Source of the DNA: Pedobacter schmidteae
GTDB taxonomy: Bacteria > Bacteroidota > Bacteroidia > Sphingobacteriales > Sphingobacteriaceae
DNA length: 64,000 nt
Reading direction: 5' to 3'
Assembly: GCF_900564155.1 (NCBI RefSeq)
Contig: NZ_LS999839.1
Span: forward strand, 1,423,097 to 1,487,096
Within the stretch, counting starts at the first letter, position 1, and each line of letters starts with the position of its first letter. Made by a program: the position numbers and the translations under genes. The notes below the pieces were generated by a model. It was not told where the DNA came from. It ran no database searches and saw only the letters and a list, made by a program, of their open reading frames with translations. This document shows positions 45,101 to 54,009 of the stretch, one piece after another.

Positions 45101-45124
45101 CTAGGTTTCAAAATCGATTTATAG
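42116..45124 (+). CDS. SusC-like outer-membrane importer lacking the usual N-terminal domain (locus C, first)
   Basis: This 1002-residue protein has a signal segment (WILVSFFLVGLGFPISGYSF) followed by only about 50 residues before the plug, which includes SLQQVLKGNAAGVYVQETNG and the VKGGAAAAIYGPRAANGAILITT motif. The carboxypeptidase-regulatory-like domain that opens most SusC proteins is absent; the equivalent region is a short charged linker. The barrel and its end (RTYTLGFKIDL) are complete. It starts the locus C operon and is followed after 8 bases by its SusD. The missing domain is real in this sequence, because no in-frame upstream extension encodes it. Confidence 0.92.
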   Translation: MRNTRIIKHRSYQWILVSFFLVGLGFPISGYSFSALHKNSLFFFQDVTAGKSEKDTAEKDSGIVELRRFVSIRNVDSLQVKKIAIYPFISLQQVLKGNAAGVYVQETNGEPGTTEQSILIRGLSMPLLSRKDIYQAQPQVYVNGIPLIQDNPFMFDIQKFDYAPIGTATNLLATIDMDNIESINVVKGGAAAAIYGPRAANGAILITTKNAQAGMKQISVNSYFGMALKDNVTTTNAQDESAFRMPFYQKFASSADMDNYPAYLRDATNENYYGPSNWTDLYYKTSPVRSVNASITGGTNRSNFRFFGANTSTSGNADDTRLDKYNASFFINMLPLPWLTVSSMINATRLERDRNRSFRDRFSEMQYIPDLTSPIAPNKIIYGNLLNEYKAKSFDDNKNSAIQGYFSLSAKLKKLDFTSRVGFDYNESTRDVFFPSTMLDGNNYVSNYYGYNQRVIIENSISFKHAFNKKHTLNLEAGQSFQSDFNRYNYAYGYKGSSDYIRINVVNGNSKESDYLLPKDFIVFRFTDRQKANLSSLFAKAEYNYNDELSLTAVARTDGSSNMQPSARWFFSPIVNAEYNFSKLLPQDKSAISSLSLTASWSRIGNLLLNDRFAAGPQYTVDLGWSANPAFYSYAGFGTLSRPYTAGWVGYDIPWSYVQETNFGVNAGFLDSRIQARLELYSKNNNRMLLAMPVIAESGYTSAYQSGMDVNNSGVELTLQANIFKGKKDHLNWAASLNASYNQNKLKALPGGISEILIGTQKLVVGEAIDKFWVLKTQGEAFHTDADVPVNPQTYQILNYKGLPFKGGDPRWKDLNGDYTINEQDKVALGNYMPKLTGNFANNFSYRKFSLDFNLYFALGRNILNQAAANRFDFINRGGQNDISSIDEITFWKKDLNAANYPVYNPWSAVQAYRADQDIFIENGSFLKLRSLSLGYDFAGMSFLNKDKKAQHRFLVYVTATNLFTISPYTGGDPELVGYTGIDSGYGLSIPRTYTLGFKIDL

Positions 45125-45132
45125 AAAAAGAT

Positions 45133-46662
45133 ATGATGTTTACTAAAAGAACTATTCCCTTTCGTGTCCTTACGTTAGTAATGATCATAGGATTATTGGG
45201 CTCTGGATGTAATAAACAGCTGGATGTTCCCTCCTCTCACCTGGTGAATGAGGAAAACCATTGGAAATCAATCACCGATACCCGATCTGCATTACTGGGT
45301 GCATATGGATTGCTTCGGGCAGCTATGGCTGATAATAACGGACATTGGTTATATGGAGAACTTAGGAGCGGGGATTTTAAAGCTACCTCTCGTCTTGATT
45401 TGAAGGCTGTAATTGCTGGCAACTTAAATGCGCCATATCCCGTAGTCCAGTCACTTAGCAATTGGAGAAGATTTTATGCCGTTATCAATAGCGCCAGCAT
45501 ATTTATCGAACGTGCGCATGAAGTACTGGAAAATGACAGGCAATACACTGAAAAAAATTACCAGGTAGACATTGCTCAGATGCGTGCCATACGTGCTTTT
45601 GCCTATTTTTATATGACCCGTATATGGGGAGATGTTCCCTTGATTACCGCTGCGGGTGACGGGAATTTTGAACAGAAAGCACGTAGCCCGAAAGAAGCTG
45701 TACTTGGTTACGCTGAAAGTGAATTGCTGAAAGCAGTAAATGACCTTCCATTCAGATACGGTTCTGTTTTAGATCCTGTTTTTCCGGGGTTGTATTACGG
45801 ACAGACCACCACTTATTGGAGCGGGGTATTGCTGACTAAAATATCTGCATATGCAATCCTTGCACATATCGCGGCATGGAATGAGAAATACATTGATGCT
45901 TCAGGCTACGCAAATTTTGTATTAACCTATTATCAGAATTCCGGAGCCAGTTATACGCTTACCGCAGGCATCTCTAAAGTAGATGGTCTGTTCTATGATA
46001 AAAATCCATCACAGATATTTGGCGTTCCTTTTGCTTGGAGTGACCGTGAGGCTAGCATTGTAGGCCACATTGAAGACCTTACCCTTGCCGCGCCATTGGT
46101 AACCAAACCGGTTCCGCAAATTTATGTTCCTGATGCTGCTATTTTAGCAATCTATAATGAAGATAAAGACCAGCGGTTTTCTATCAACCCAATAACCGGG
46201 CGCGCCGTAACCGATTTCTTTGCAAATTTTGGAAGCTTCAGTACGGTGTTCAGCAAAATTAAATGTATCCGTAATGCTTCAACTGATGGTTCACTGGGGC
46301 TATTCAGTTCAGCAATTGTTTTCACCCGTCTGGAAGAGATCAGCTTATTGTATGCGGAGTCTATGGCCGTAATTGGAAACATTGAGCCGGCCATTGATGC
46401 CTTGGATAATGTAAGACTTGCGCGTGGACTTACCCCTTATACAGGGCCCAACAGTGGAGTAATTGATGCCATTTTTAAGGAGCGTAAAAGAGAACTCATT
46501 GGCGAAGGATGGAACTGGTACGATCAGGTGCGTTACAACAGGATCAAAAGAACCAATACCGAGTTCAATAAGCTCATCAGCACCAACGGTATTTTCTGGC
46601 CAATCGCCGAGGATGTACTCAATCGTAATTCTTTATTGGTTCAAAATGAATTCTGGAGGTAA
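45133..46662 (+). CDS. SusD-like lipoprotein (locus C, first)
   Basis: This 509-residue lipoprotein has its lipobox in LLGSGCNKQLDVPS. Family signatures include AQMRAIRAFAYFYMTRIWGDVPLI in the helical core, read from AQMRAIRAFAYFYMT onward, and FKERKRELIGEGWNWYDQVR near the C-terminus. As the lid of the preceding SusC, it captures ligand at the surface. A fasciclin lipoprotein gene follows after seven bases, an association repeated in the second cassette. Confidence 0.94.
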   Translation: MMFTKRTIPFRVLTLVMIIGLLGSGCNKQLDVPSSHLVNEENHWKSITDTRSALLGAYGLLRAAMADNNGHWLYGELRSGDFKATSRLDLKAVIAGNLNAPYPVVQSLSNWRRFYAVINSASIFIERAHEVLENDRQYTEKNYQVDIAQMRAIRAFAYFYMTRIWGDVPLITAAGDGNFEQKARSPKEAVLGYAESELLKAVNDLPFRYGSVLDPVFPGLYYGQTTTYWSGVLLTKISAYAILAHIAAWNEKYIDASGYANFVLTYYQNSGASYTLTAGISKVDGLFYDKNPSQIFGVPFAWSDREASIVGHIEDLTLAAPLVTKPVPQIYVPDAAILAIYNEDKDQRFSINPITGRAVTDFFANFGSFSTVFSKIKCIRNASTDGSLGLFSSAIVFTRLEEISLLYAESMAVIGNIEPAIDALDNVRLARGLTPYTGPNSGVIDAIFKERKRELIGEGWNWYDQVRYNRIKRTNTEFNKLISTNGIFWPIAEDVLNRNSLLVQNEFWR

Positions 46663-46669
46663 TTAAATT

Positions 46670-47341
46670 ATGAAAAGAAAATTAAACCTATTTAAAGGCC
46701 TTGCTTTATTATTTGCTGCAATGTTATTGGTTACAGCATGTAAAAAAGAAGAAGGTGCCTATAATTTTGAAAATGAGGTAAATGTTTACGAAGGAGATGT
46801 TTACGCCTATCTAAAGTCACAACCTGGTGTTTACGATTCCTTGCTTAAGGTTGTTGACCGTATCACCTGGCTAAAGGATACTTTAAGTGCACCCGCCACA
46901 TTCACTCTTTTTGCACCCACAAACCGCAGTTTTGTACTCGCATTACAGAATCTCAATAACGTTAGGAAAACCCAAAATAAACCCGTTCTTGGCCTGGCAA
47001 CAGTAAATATAAAAGAGCTGGATTCACTGACTAACCGTTATTTTATTTCCGGAAAGTTTACCACAGACAGTTTGCTGCTAACCGAAGGTGTACTGTTAAA
47101 CACCATAAAATACCAATACGAGATGCATGGGCAGAATAAGAGTGCAAATGCCTACGGTTTTGTAAATGGAGGACCAAAAAGTATCATTTACAGCGACGTA
47201 AAAAGATCCCAATATATTGTGGAATGGCAGCGTACCAATACCCAGGCGGTAAATATTTTTACCACCAATGCGGTTGTACATGTGCTTTCTCCATCACATG
47301 AATTTGGATTTAGCGAATTTACAAGAAGGCTTAATAAATAA
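46670..47341 (+). CDS. fasciclin (FAS1) domain lipoprotein, first copy
   Basis: This 223-residue lipoprotein (VTACKKEEGAYNF) has one FAS1 domain: DVYAYLKSQPGVYDSLLKVV begins it, FTLFAPTNRSFVLAL is the conserved H1 motif, and NAVVHVLSPSHEFGF is close to the H2 and VIHVID-like ending. FAS1 domains usually mediate binding to proteins or glycans rather than catalysis. It sits directly after SusD, so it may be a further surface part of the importer. The second fasciclin protein of locus C (53223) has the same position in its own cassette. Confidence 0.85.
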   Translation: MKRKLNLFKGLALLFAAMLLVTACKKEEGAYNFENEVNVYEGDVYAYLKSQPGVYDSLLKVVDRITWLKDTLSAPATFTLFAPTNRSFVLALQNLNNVRKTQNKPVLGLATVNIKELDSLTNRYFISGKFTTDSLLLTEGVLLNTIKYQYEMHGQNKSANAYGFVNGGPKSIIYSDVKRSQYIVEWQRTNTQAVNIFTTNAVVHVLSPSHEFGFSEFTRRLNK

Positions 47342-47366
47342 TCAGGGAGTTTTAGCTAGTAAAGTT

Positions 47367-48398
47367 ATGATCAACAAAAAACATTTTATTTCAGGAGTAA
47401 TGCCAATACTGTTTGCACTTGCATTATTAAGTGCCTGTAAAAAGCTATTGCCTACAGACCGCGATTACTTCAATACGGAAGCCCGTTTCACGCAAGTCTT
47501 ATATAAGCCCGTAATGGGGCGTACAACTGTGATGAGTAACAATTTTGACGCACAAAATTCATCGCAGCCATTGACATTCAAAATAGTTAATCCGAGGAAT
47601 AGCGATGGTATCATTGCACCGGAACTTATCAAACCATTCGACGTGCTGGTTTGGAAAAAAGCATATACAGGAAAGGAAACCTCCCTTGAAGAGATTGAAA
47701 ACAAAAGAGCGATAGAACAACATCCACTTTTTGAGATCAGGGAGCATTCGGGAGAATTTATCCTTTGGGCAGCATCCAATTCACGGGTACTCAAAGCTCT
47801 CCCGGATTCGGGTTATACTTTTGATGTAGAAGTAACCAACAATGGTGGACGCAGGTATTTTAATAATCTGAAGCTTCAGGCGTATAGAGAGCGTGCTTAT
47901 GAGCCTAATAAAATAGATGCCATTAGTGGGGCAAGTAGCAATGCTCCGATCCGGTTAAATTCAATAAATAATTTTAAAGCGCAACGTACCGGCGATCCGC
48001 TTACTATTGGTGATGTAAAGGTGGACTTTAACAAAAAACAGGGCAGTAGCGGTAGCTCATTAACCTTCCGTTTTTTGGATAGTATCGGACAAAATATTGA
48101 TCCGGCAAAATTCAATTTAACCGCCTGGAATAAATTGATACACGGTTTTAATATGGAAAAAACCAGTACGTATGTCAAATACAATGTTGCTTATCCTATA
48201 CCCCTGGTAGAGATCCAGACTCCTTATACAACTGTTGACGGGAAGGAAGCTACACTTAAATTTTCTTACGATCGCCTTGGCTTTGGCGGGGTAAAGGAAA
48301 TCGCAGATATGAGCTTCAATTTTAACATCTATGAAAAGGGTGAGTGGGAAATTATCTTTTCGTTTACCAGAGACAACCCAAAATTCACAAACGAATGA
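47367..48398 (+). CDS. DUF5007-like surface lipoprotein
   Basis: The ATG at 47367 (MINKKHFISGVMPILFALALL, lipobox ALLSACKKLLPTDRDYF) gives a 343-residue lipoprotein; an in-frame ATG 99 bases upstream lies inside the fasciclin gene and would add residues with no signal. Residues about 27-130 and 200-320 look like beta-rich modules, with ITGTVM-like strands absent and many aromatic residues. The family name DUF5007 is from recall of this gene order in Bacteroidota and is moderately sure. Its stop codon overlaps the next SusC start (ATGATG at 48395-48400), indicating translational coupling. The function is unknown; a substrate-binding accessory role is likely. Confidence 0.65.
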   Translation: MINKKHFISGVMPILFALALLSACKKLLPTDRDYFNTEARFTQVLYKPVMGRTTVMSNNFDAQNSSQPLTFKIVNPRNSDGIIAPELIKPFDVLVWKKAYTGKETSLEEIENKRAIEQHPLFEIREHSGEFILWAASNSRVLKALPDSGYTFDVEVTNNGGRRYFNNLKLQAYRERAYEPNKIDAISGASSNAPIRLNSINNFKAQRTGDPLTIGDVKVDFNKKQGSSGSSLTFRFLDSIGQNIDPAKFNLTAWNKLIHGFNMEKTSTYVKYNVAYPIPLVEIQTPYTTVDGKEATLKFSYDRLGFGGVKEIADMSFNFNIYEKGEWEIIFSFTRDNPKFTNE

Positions 48399-51300
48399 TG
48401 AAACATAGAGATAAAAGAATATTTAAGCTAAACACGCTAAAACAAAATATGGCTATGAAGCACTTGTTTAAGATATTTATCATTATTCTGGCGGGCATTG
48501 CGGCAACAGTTCCGGCATATGCCCAGAAAATGGTTGTTGTTAAAGGAACTGTCATTGAAAAATCCACCAACCTCGGACTTCCGGGGGTGACCATTTCAAC
48601 GGGTACACCTTTAAAAGTGATTGCAAGTAGTGGTAACGCAGGTAACTTTTCAGTAAGTGTACCCGAAAATGCATCCTTAGTGTTCAGGTATATCGGATTT
48701 GCCAACCAAACCATTAAGGCCGCTGCAAAATCTGATTTCAGGGTAATGATGCAGGAGTCGAGCAACAATCTTGATGTGGTAAAAATTACCGTAGGTTACA
48801 ACACAAAAACAAAGGAGGTTTTAACAGGAGCCGCGACCACCATCAGTGGTAAAGCATTGCAGGATGTTCCTGTGGCCAATGTGATGGAATTGCTGCAAGG
48901 TAAAATTGCTGGTTTAAATATCCAGAATAACAGCGGTAGTCCTGGTGCCCGTGGATCCATTTTTGTAAGGGGGCTATCCAGTATTGATATTCAGGGGTCT
49001 GGTAATGATGCTTTTCTTACCCCAACCTCTCCGTTATTTGTAATTGACGGAGTTCCGCTCGATGCGAATTCAAACTATGAATATGGGTTCTCACAAGGAG
49101 GTCCTGGTATCAGCCCGCTGTCGTTAATTCCACCAGAAGACATTGAGGAAGTTACCCTTTTAAAAGATGCACAGGCAACCTCACTGTATGGTTCCCAGGG
49201 AGCATATGGTGTAATTCTGATTACCACAAAGAGAGGTAAATCGAAAACACCTATTATCCAGTATGTAACCAACCTTTTTGTAAATACACCGCCTAAATTA
49301 AGGTCGGTGATTGGAGGAAAGGGAGAACGAGATAGCAGGTTATGGCAAATCATGAACAACGATTCGACCATTTTTACAGGAAGAGAACGCATTGACAATA
49401 ACCCATTTCTTTCAGATAGTTTAAATGCTTTTTTTAACAACTCTACTGATTGGCAGCGTGTGTTTTTCCGGACTACAGTAAATCAAACACATAATATCAA
49501 CGCTTCCGGAGGTGATCAGAATTTTAACTACAAAGTGAACGTGGGTTATTACGATGAAAAGGGAATTATTGAAAATACCGGATTAAAAAGGTATTCGCTC
49601 GGGATGAATGTATTATATCAGCCCAGCCAAAAGTTCCGCTTATTTGCAAACGTGTCCAGCGCCATGGGTATCAGTAAAAAAGGGAGTGGGAATGGTGTAC
49701 AGCAGACAGGGGTGGCTTCGGGCAGTTCAGCGTCTTCTCTTCTACCACCCCCATCGCTGTTCAGCAGCTCAGGTGATGCGACAGGAGTATTTTTGACGGA
49801 CAACAATAACAAAACCGGTAACATTAAAACCAACCTTGAGGGGCGTTACCAGTTTCTAAAATCTTTATCGTTGACCAGTGTAGTCAATTACGATTACAAC
49901 AATGGTACGGCTGACATTTATAAGCCTGCGGTACTAAACAATAATACAGCCATCGTTTACAATTTTAACGAACGCCGGAGTGTATTGTATAACCGTAACA
50001 TGATCAACTTTACGGAATCATTAAAGGAGAAGCACAATATCAGTGTTTTTGCCTTCAATGAGATGTACATTCGTAATTACCAGGCTGGGACGATCAATCA
50101 GCTTCAGACACCCAACGACCAGTATCAGGGACCATTAGGTTTTGACGCCAACCTGTCTAGGGGAGGTATCCTCGATAATTATTCTGCATCCCGTTCTGCA
50201 GCATTGGCAACCTCAGTGTCGTACAACTACGATAAAAAATATGTGATTGACCTTTCTTATCGCTGGGACGGCGTGTCTAACGCAGGGCCGGACGTGCCCT
50301 GGTCTAAAAATCCGTCAGTCGGCTTAAGGTGGAACTTTAATAAGGAAAACCTGCTCGCTACCTCAAAATGGCTGGATTACGGTTCGGTACGTACCAGCTG
50401 GGGGAAAAATATTGTACCAAATGGAACTGTATTCGACGCCTTTGGCTCTTATAACTTTAGCGGAATCTATAATGGATCGCAGGCGATTGGCGTAAACTTT
50501 GAGAATCTGCCAAACACCTCACTTACCCCAACGGTAACAACTCAGTTTAATGCCGGACTTGATGTTGGCTTATTTGAAGGTAAATACCAGATCACTTTCG
50601 ATACCTATTATAAAATGGTGGATAATCAGCTCAGACAAAAGGCACTGGCTGACCACAATGGTTTTAATAAAATCAAGACCAATGAAGTAAGTCTGGTTAA
50701 TTATGGATATGAGTTTAGCTTGACGGTAAGGCCATTGCCAAAAGGAAGTAATTATAACTGGACAGTTTCGTTTAATGGTGCCATTAATAAAGACGTACTG
50801 ACAGGATTACCTGACGGCGTTCGCCAGATTCTGCAAAAGGATACGCAAACCGGCCAGTCTATTCTTTATCGTTTGGGACGTAACAGTTTGTCTAATGTTT
50901 TGTACAATACCAAGGGTGTGTATAGTACAACAGATGACGTGGCAGTTGACCCCGCAACAGGAAAAAGATACAGTACAAAGAATGGTACTTCTACTATTTT
51001 CTTCCAGGGAGGCGATCCTTATTGGGCCGATATTAATGGAGATTATAAACTTGATGAAAGAGACCTGGTAATTGCCGGTAACTCATTTCCACAAGTTACA
51101 GGAGGTATTTCCTCATTCTTCTCCTGGGGACCGTATTCAGCGAACATCAATCTTTCCTATACGTTAAAAAGGGATATCCTAAACAATGCCCTGGCACAAC
51201 GCTTTCAGAACTTCGCAAACCCAGCCGAACAAAATAACCTGGTGCCGATATCACAATATAATTACTGGAAACAACCGGGTGACGTAGCAACCTATCCCAA

Positions 51301-51631
51301 TCCATACAGTTTCCTTCGGTATGGTGCCTATTCGGAGTTCGTTAAAGGCGGATCTCTGTTTCTACCCTACAGATATGACCAAACCTTGTTCCAGGAAGAT
51401 GGATCTTACTTAAAAATCAATACCCTTACACTGGCTTATACTTTTGATAAAAAATTAGCCTCGCGTCTCGGTGTCACTTCTATGCGTGTGTACTGTACTG
51501 GAAATAACCTGTATACCTTCACCAATTACAGCGGTCCCGATCCTGAAAACGTAACGGATCTGGGCAGGGACAATTCTGCAGGATATCCAAGTCGACGCAG
51601 TTATTCTATTGGTCTTAATGTTCAGTTTTAA
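48395..51631 (+). CDS. SusC-like outer-membrane importer (locus C, second)
   Basis: From the ATG at 48395 this is a 1078-residue protein; ATGs at 48398 and 48455 are alternatives, the last giving the neatest signal peptide (MKHLFKIFIIILAGIAATVP). A carboxypeptidase-like domain (about 45-115, MVVVKGTVIEKSTNLGLPGV) is present, unlike in the first SusC of this locus. The plug (about 122-260) contains VVKITVGYNTKTKEVLTGAA and the AQATSLYGSQGAYGVILITT motif. The barrel ends RRSYSIGLNVQF. It begins the second SusCD cassette, coupled to the DUF5007-like gene by overlapping stop and start codons. Confidence 0.93.
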   Translation: MMKHRDKRIFKLNTLKQNMAMKHLFKIFIIILAGIAATVPAYAQKMVVVKGTVIEKSTNLGLPGVTISTGTPLKVIASSGNAGNFSVSVPENASLVFRYIGFANQTIKAAAKSDFRVMMQESSNNLDVVKITVGYNTKTKEVLTGAATTISGKALQDVPVANVMELLQGKIAGLNIQNNSGSPGARGSIFVRGLSSIDIQGSGNDAFLTPTSPLFVIDGVPLDANSNYEYGFSQGGPGISPLSLIPPEDIEEVTLLKDAQATSLYGSQGAYGVILITTKRGKSKTPIIQYVTNLFVNTPPKLRSVIGGKGERDSRLWQIMNNDSTIFTGRERIDNNPFLSDSLNAFFNNSTDWQRVFFRTTVNQTHNINASGGDQNFNYKVNVGYYDEKGIIENTGLKRYSLGMNVLYQPSQKFRLFANVSSAMGISKKGSGNGVQQTGVASGSSASSLLPPPSLFSSSGDATGVFLTDNNNKTGNIKTNLEGRYQFLKSLSLTSVVNYDYNNGTADIYKPAVLNNNTAIVYNFNERRSVLYNRNMINFTESLKEKHNISVFAFNEMYIRNYQAGTINQLQTPNDQYQGPLGFDANLSRGGILDNYSASRSAALATSVSYNYDKKYVIDLSYRWDGVSNAGPDVPWSKNPSVGLRWNFNKENLLATSKWLDYGSVRTSWGKNIVPNGTVFDAFGSYNFSGIYNGSQAIGVNFENLPNTSLTPTVTTQFNAGLDVGLFEGKYQITFDTYYKMVDNQLRQKALADHNGFNKIKTNEVSLVNYGYEFSLTVRPLPKGSNYNWTVSFNGAINKDVLTGLPDGVRQILQKDTQTGQSILYRLGRNSLSNVLYNTKGVYSTTDDVAVDPATGKRYSTKNGTSTIFFQGGDPYWADINGDYKLDERDLVIAGNSFPQVTGGISSFFSWGPYSANINLSYTLKRDILNNALAQRFQNFANPAEQNNLVPISQYNYWKQPGDVATYPNPYSFLRYGAYSEFVKGGSLFLPYRYDQTLFQEDGSYLKINTLTLAYTFDKKLASRLGVTSMRVYCTGNNLYTFTNYSGPDPENVTDLGRDNSAGYPSRRSYSIGLNVQF

Positions 51632-51632
51632 A

Positions 51633-53198
51633 ATGAAACTTATTATGAAGAAGATCTTTTACATTTTACCCCTATTAATGATTCTGATTGCCAACCAAGG
51701 CTGCAAAAAGTTCTTAAACGTAGAGCCGGTGACGAGCTTATCAGGTAATAACTTCTGGAAAACATCAAAAGATGCAGAAGATTTTACAAAAGATGTATAC
51801 CGTTTGTTCAGGGTATCTACCATGTCCAGTATCATGTTGGCTATGGGTGATTACCGTAACGGTCCGGGAAAGGCTACATCAGTAAACCCAAAACGTTATG
51901 ATTTGGATTACCTGGCTGTAAATAACATGAAAAAACTACTTGCAGCAGACGCTACGCGTACACGTCCCGACTACAACGCCAGTTTGGAGTGGTACCAGGC
52001 AAGAGCACGTTATGATTTGATTCCTGACTGGAAACCATTTTATAAAACCATACAAGCCGCAAATATCTTGTACAAAGAAGTAGACAGAATTCAGGACCCT
52101 GCGTTTTCAGAAGCGAACCGTAAACAATATAAAGGCGAAGCTGTATTTATGCGCTGTCTCTCTTACTTTTTCTTAGTCAGACTGTTCAGCGATGTTCCTT
52201 ATTATACCAATGCCTACAATCAGGAGCCACTTCCAAGAACAGATATGGTTATCGTATTAAAGAACTGTATCGCCGATCTGGATAAAGTAAAAAATGATTT
52301 ACCATGGACTTACAAAGATCCTGCAAACCGTGCAGTAAGGGCAATGCGTGGCAGCGCCATAGCATTAATGATGCATATGAATATGTGGTGTGCAGGTTTT
52401 GATCAGGCAAATACCAACAGTTATTACCGGGCTGTTGACGATCTGGGTAAAGAAATAGAAAATATTGGAGAAGCTGAAAAAGGTGCATATACCTTATTGC
52501 CGATTGAACAAACCTATCTGGTGATGTTTGGCCGCTCTCAGGAAGGTCTTTTTGAAATTCAGCTGAGCAATAACTCGGGCGAGGTAAGTGGCGATCGTCG
52601 TTATAAATTTTCAAATGGTGTTGCCCATTTGCCATTCCTGACCTCAACAGATCGTTTACAGAGTGAATTTGCTTTTAAATCTGACTATATGAAAAGAATT
52701 TTTCCGGAGACTGTAGCAGACAAAAGAAAGAACGTTTGGTTTGATGTTGCCGACATCTATGACGAAACAGGAAAAGCGATAATTTACAAATTCTTTAACC
52801 GGGCAGCTCCAACACAGGGAGACGACGATAATCCAATTATTTTCCGTTATGCTGATGTATTGCTGCTTCATGCAGAGGCCCTTGCTGAACTAGGAGAAGA
52901 TGGTGCTGCCGAAATTTTACTGAACCGAATTAGAAGTCGCGCGGGCGCAGAGCTGTTTCCTGCAAATCCAGGCGAAGGAAAGATCAAAGATGCCATCTAT
53001 TACGAGCGTTGCAAAGAATTACTGGGTGAAGGACATTATTTCTACGACCTGGTGCGCACCCGGAAAATTATGAACCCGACTTATTGTTATAGTCCACTAT
53101 CGTTTTCTGCATTTATCTCAAAAGCATGGACCTGGCCAATTAGCAGTACTGCGCTTGCAAACAATCCATACATGACATTAAATAGCTATTGGCAATAG
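51633..53198 (+). CDS. SusD-like lipoprotein (locus C, second)
   Basis: The ATG at 51633 (MKLIMKKIFYILPLLMILI, 521 residues) lies two bases after the SusC stop; the ATG at 51645 is equally possible. The lipobox is ANQGCKKFLNVEP. The helical core includes GEAVFMRCLSYFFLVRLFSD, and the C-terminal region has YADVLLLHAEALAELGE and CKELLGEGHYFYDLVRTRK, standard for the family. It is the lid of the second locus C importer and is followed by another fasciclin gene. Confidence 0.94.
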   Translation: MKLIMKKIFYILPLLMILIANQGCKKFLNVEPVTSLSGNNFWKTSKDAEDFTKDVYRLFRVSTMSSIMLAMGDYRNGPGKATSVNPKRYDLDYLAVNNMKKLLAADATRTRPDYNASLEWYQARARYDLIPDWKPFYKTIQAANILYKEVDRIQDPAFSEANRKQYKGEAVFMRCLSYFFLVRLFSDVPYYTNAYNQEPLPRTDMVIVLKNCIADLDKVKNDLPWTYKDPANRAVRAMRGSAIALMMHMNMWCAGFDQANTNSYYRAVDDLGKEIENIGEAEKGAYTLLPIEQTYLVMFGRSQEGLFEIQLSNNSGEVSGDRRYKFSNGVAHLPFLTSTDRLQSEFAFKSDYMKRIFPETVADKRKNVWFDVADIYDETGKAIIYKFFNRAAPTQGDDDNPIIFRYADVLLLHAEALAELGEDGAAEILLNRIRSRAGAELFPANPGEGKIKDAIYYERCKELLGEGHYFYDLVRTRKIMNPTYCYSPLSFSAFISKAWTWPISSTALANNPYMTLNSYWQ

Positions 53199-53222
53199 GT
53201 TTCAATATTTAGAACACAGACG

Positions 53223-53963
53223 ATGTACAACTATAAAACGATTATAAAAGGACTCACATTCATTACATGTATCGCCTTCATCTTAACAGGATGTAAAAAA
53301 GATGAGTACTATCAGGATACGGGCATCACCAACGCAAAATTTGACGGTACCATTATGCAATATCTGGATTCAAAACCCTTTCAATTCGACACACTAAGCC
53401 AGGTAATCAGGCTTGCCGGAATGGAAGAGGTATTCAACAAAGAAGAGATTACTTTTTTTGCGCCACAAGACCCTTCTATAGGGGCCGTGATTGATAACTT
53501 AAATGCGTACCTCAACCGAACGGGAAGAGATTCTGTAAGAACCCTTTCGGATATTAAACCTAAGGCCTGGAGGGAGATGCTGTCAATGTATGTTTTTAAA
53601 GGAACCAACAGACTTAAGGATTATCGCCAGGTAGATACGCTGGCATTGGATACTTATTCTGGACAGGGTTATCTAGCTTATAATGGCAAGCCAATGAACA
53701 TTGGCGTAGTATTTAACGATGCGGTTAATGGACCCGTTGACAACAGGACTATCATCAAATACGGGGGATATCGTCAGTTGATGGTATCTTATATTCCTGA
53801 TTTAGCCTATCCTAAGGCTTTTTGGATCAATGCAAAGGTATCTTCATCAGATATCAATCCAACCAACGGAATTGTTCACGCGATAAAATTCAGCAATCAT
53901 TTTTTTGGCTTTGACCCCTATAATTTTGTTACAGTGGCCTTAGAAAATGGTATTGGCAAATAA
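53223..53963 (+). CDS. fasciclin (FAS1) domain lipoprotein, second copy
   Basis: This 246-residue lipoprotein (FILTGCKKDEYYQDTG) has one FAS1 domain. FDTLSQVIRLAGMEEVFNKE opens it, ITFFAPQDPSIGAVIDNL is the H1-type motif and GIVHAIKFSNHFFGFD the terminal strand. It shares the layout of the 46670 protein, including the DGTIMQYLDS / GDVYAYLKS opening and the ending in HxFGF, but sequence identity looks modest, so the duplication is old or the cassettes were assembled separately. It occupies the same place after SusD and probably has an adhesive or ligand-binding role. Confidence 0.85.
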   Translation: MYNYKTIIKGLTFITCIAFILTGCKKDEYYQDTGITNAKFDGTIMQYLDSKPFQFDTLSQVIRLAGMEEVFNKEEITFFAPQDPSIGAVIDNLNAYLNRTGRDSVRTLSDIKPKAWREMLSMYVFKGTNRLKDYRQVDTLALDTYSGQGYLAYNGKPMNIGVVFNDAVNGPVDNRTIIKYGGYRQLMVSYIPDLAYPKAFWINAKVSSSDINPTNGIVHAIKFSNHFFGFDPYNFVTVALENGIGK

Positions 53964-54009
53964 CACAGGAGATCATAATATGTTCGATAAAACTCAAAAC
54001 AATCAAACG

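Noticed and set aside
52249-52647. 132-codon minus-strand frame
   Set aside because: It is antisense to a well-supported SusD gene and shows no recognisable domain.
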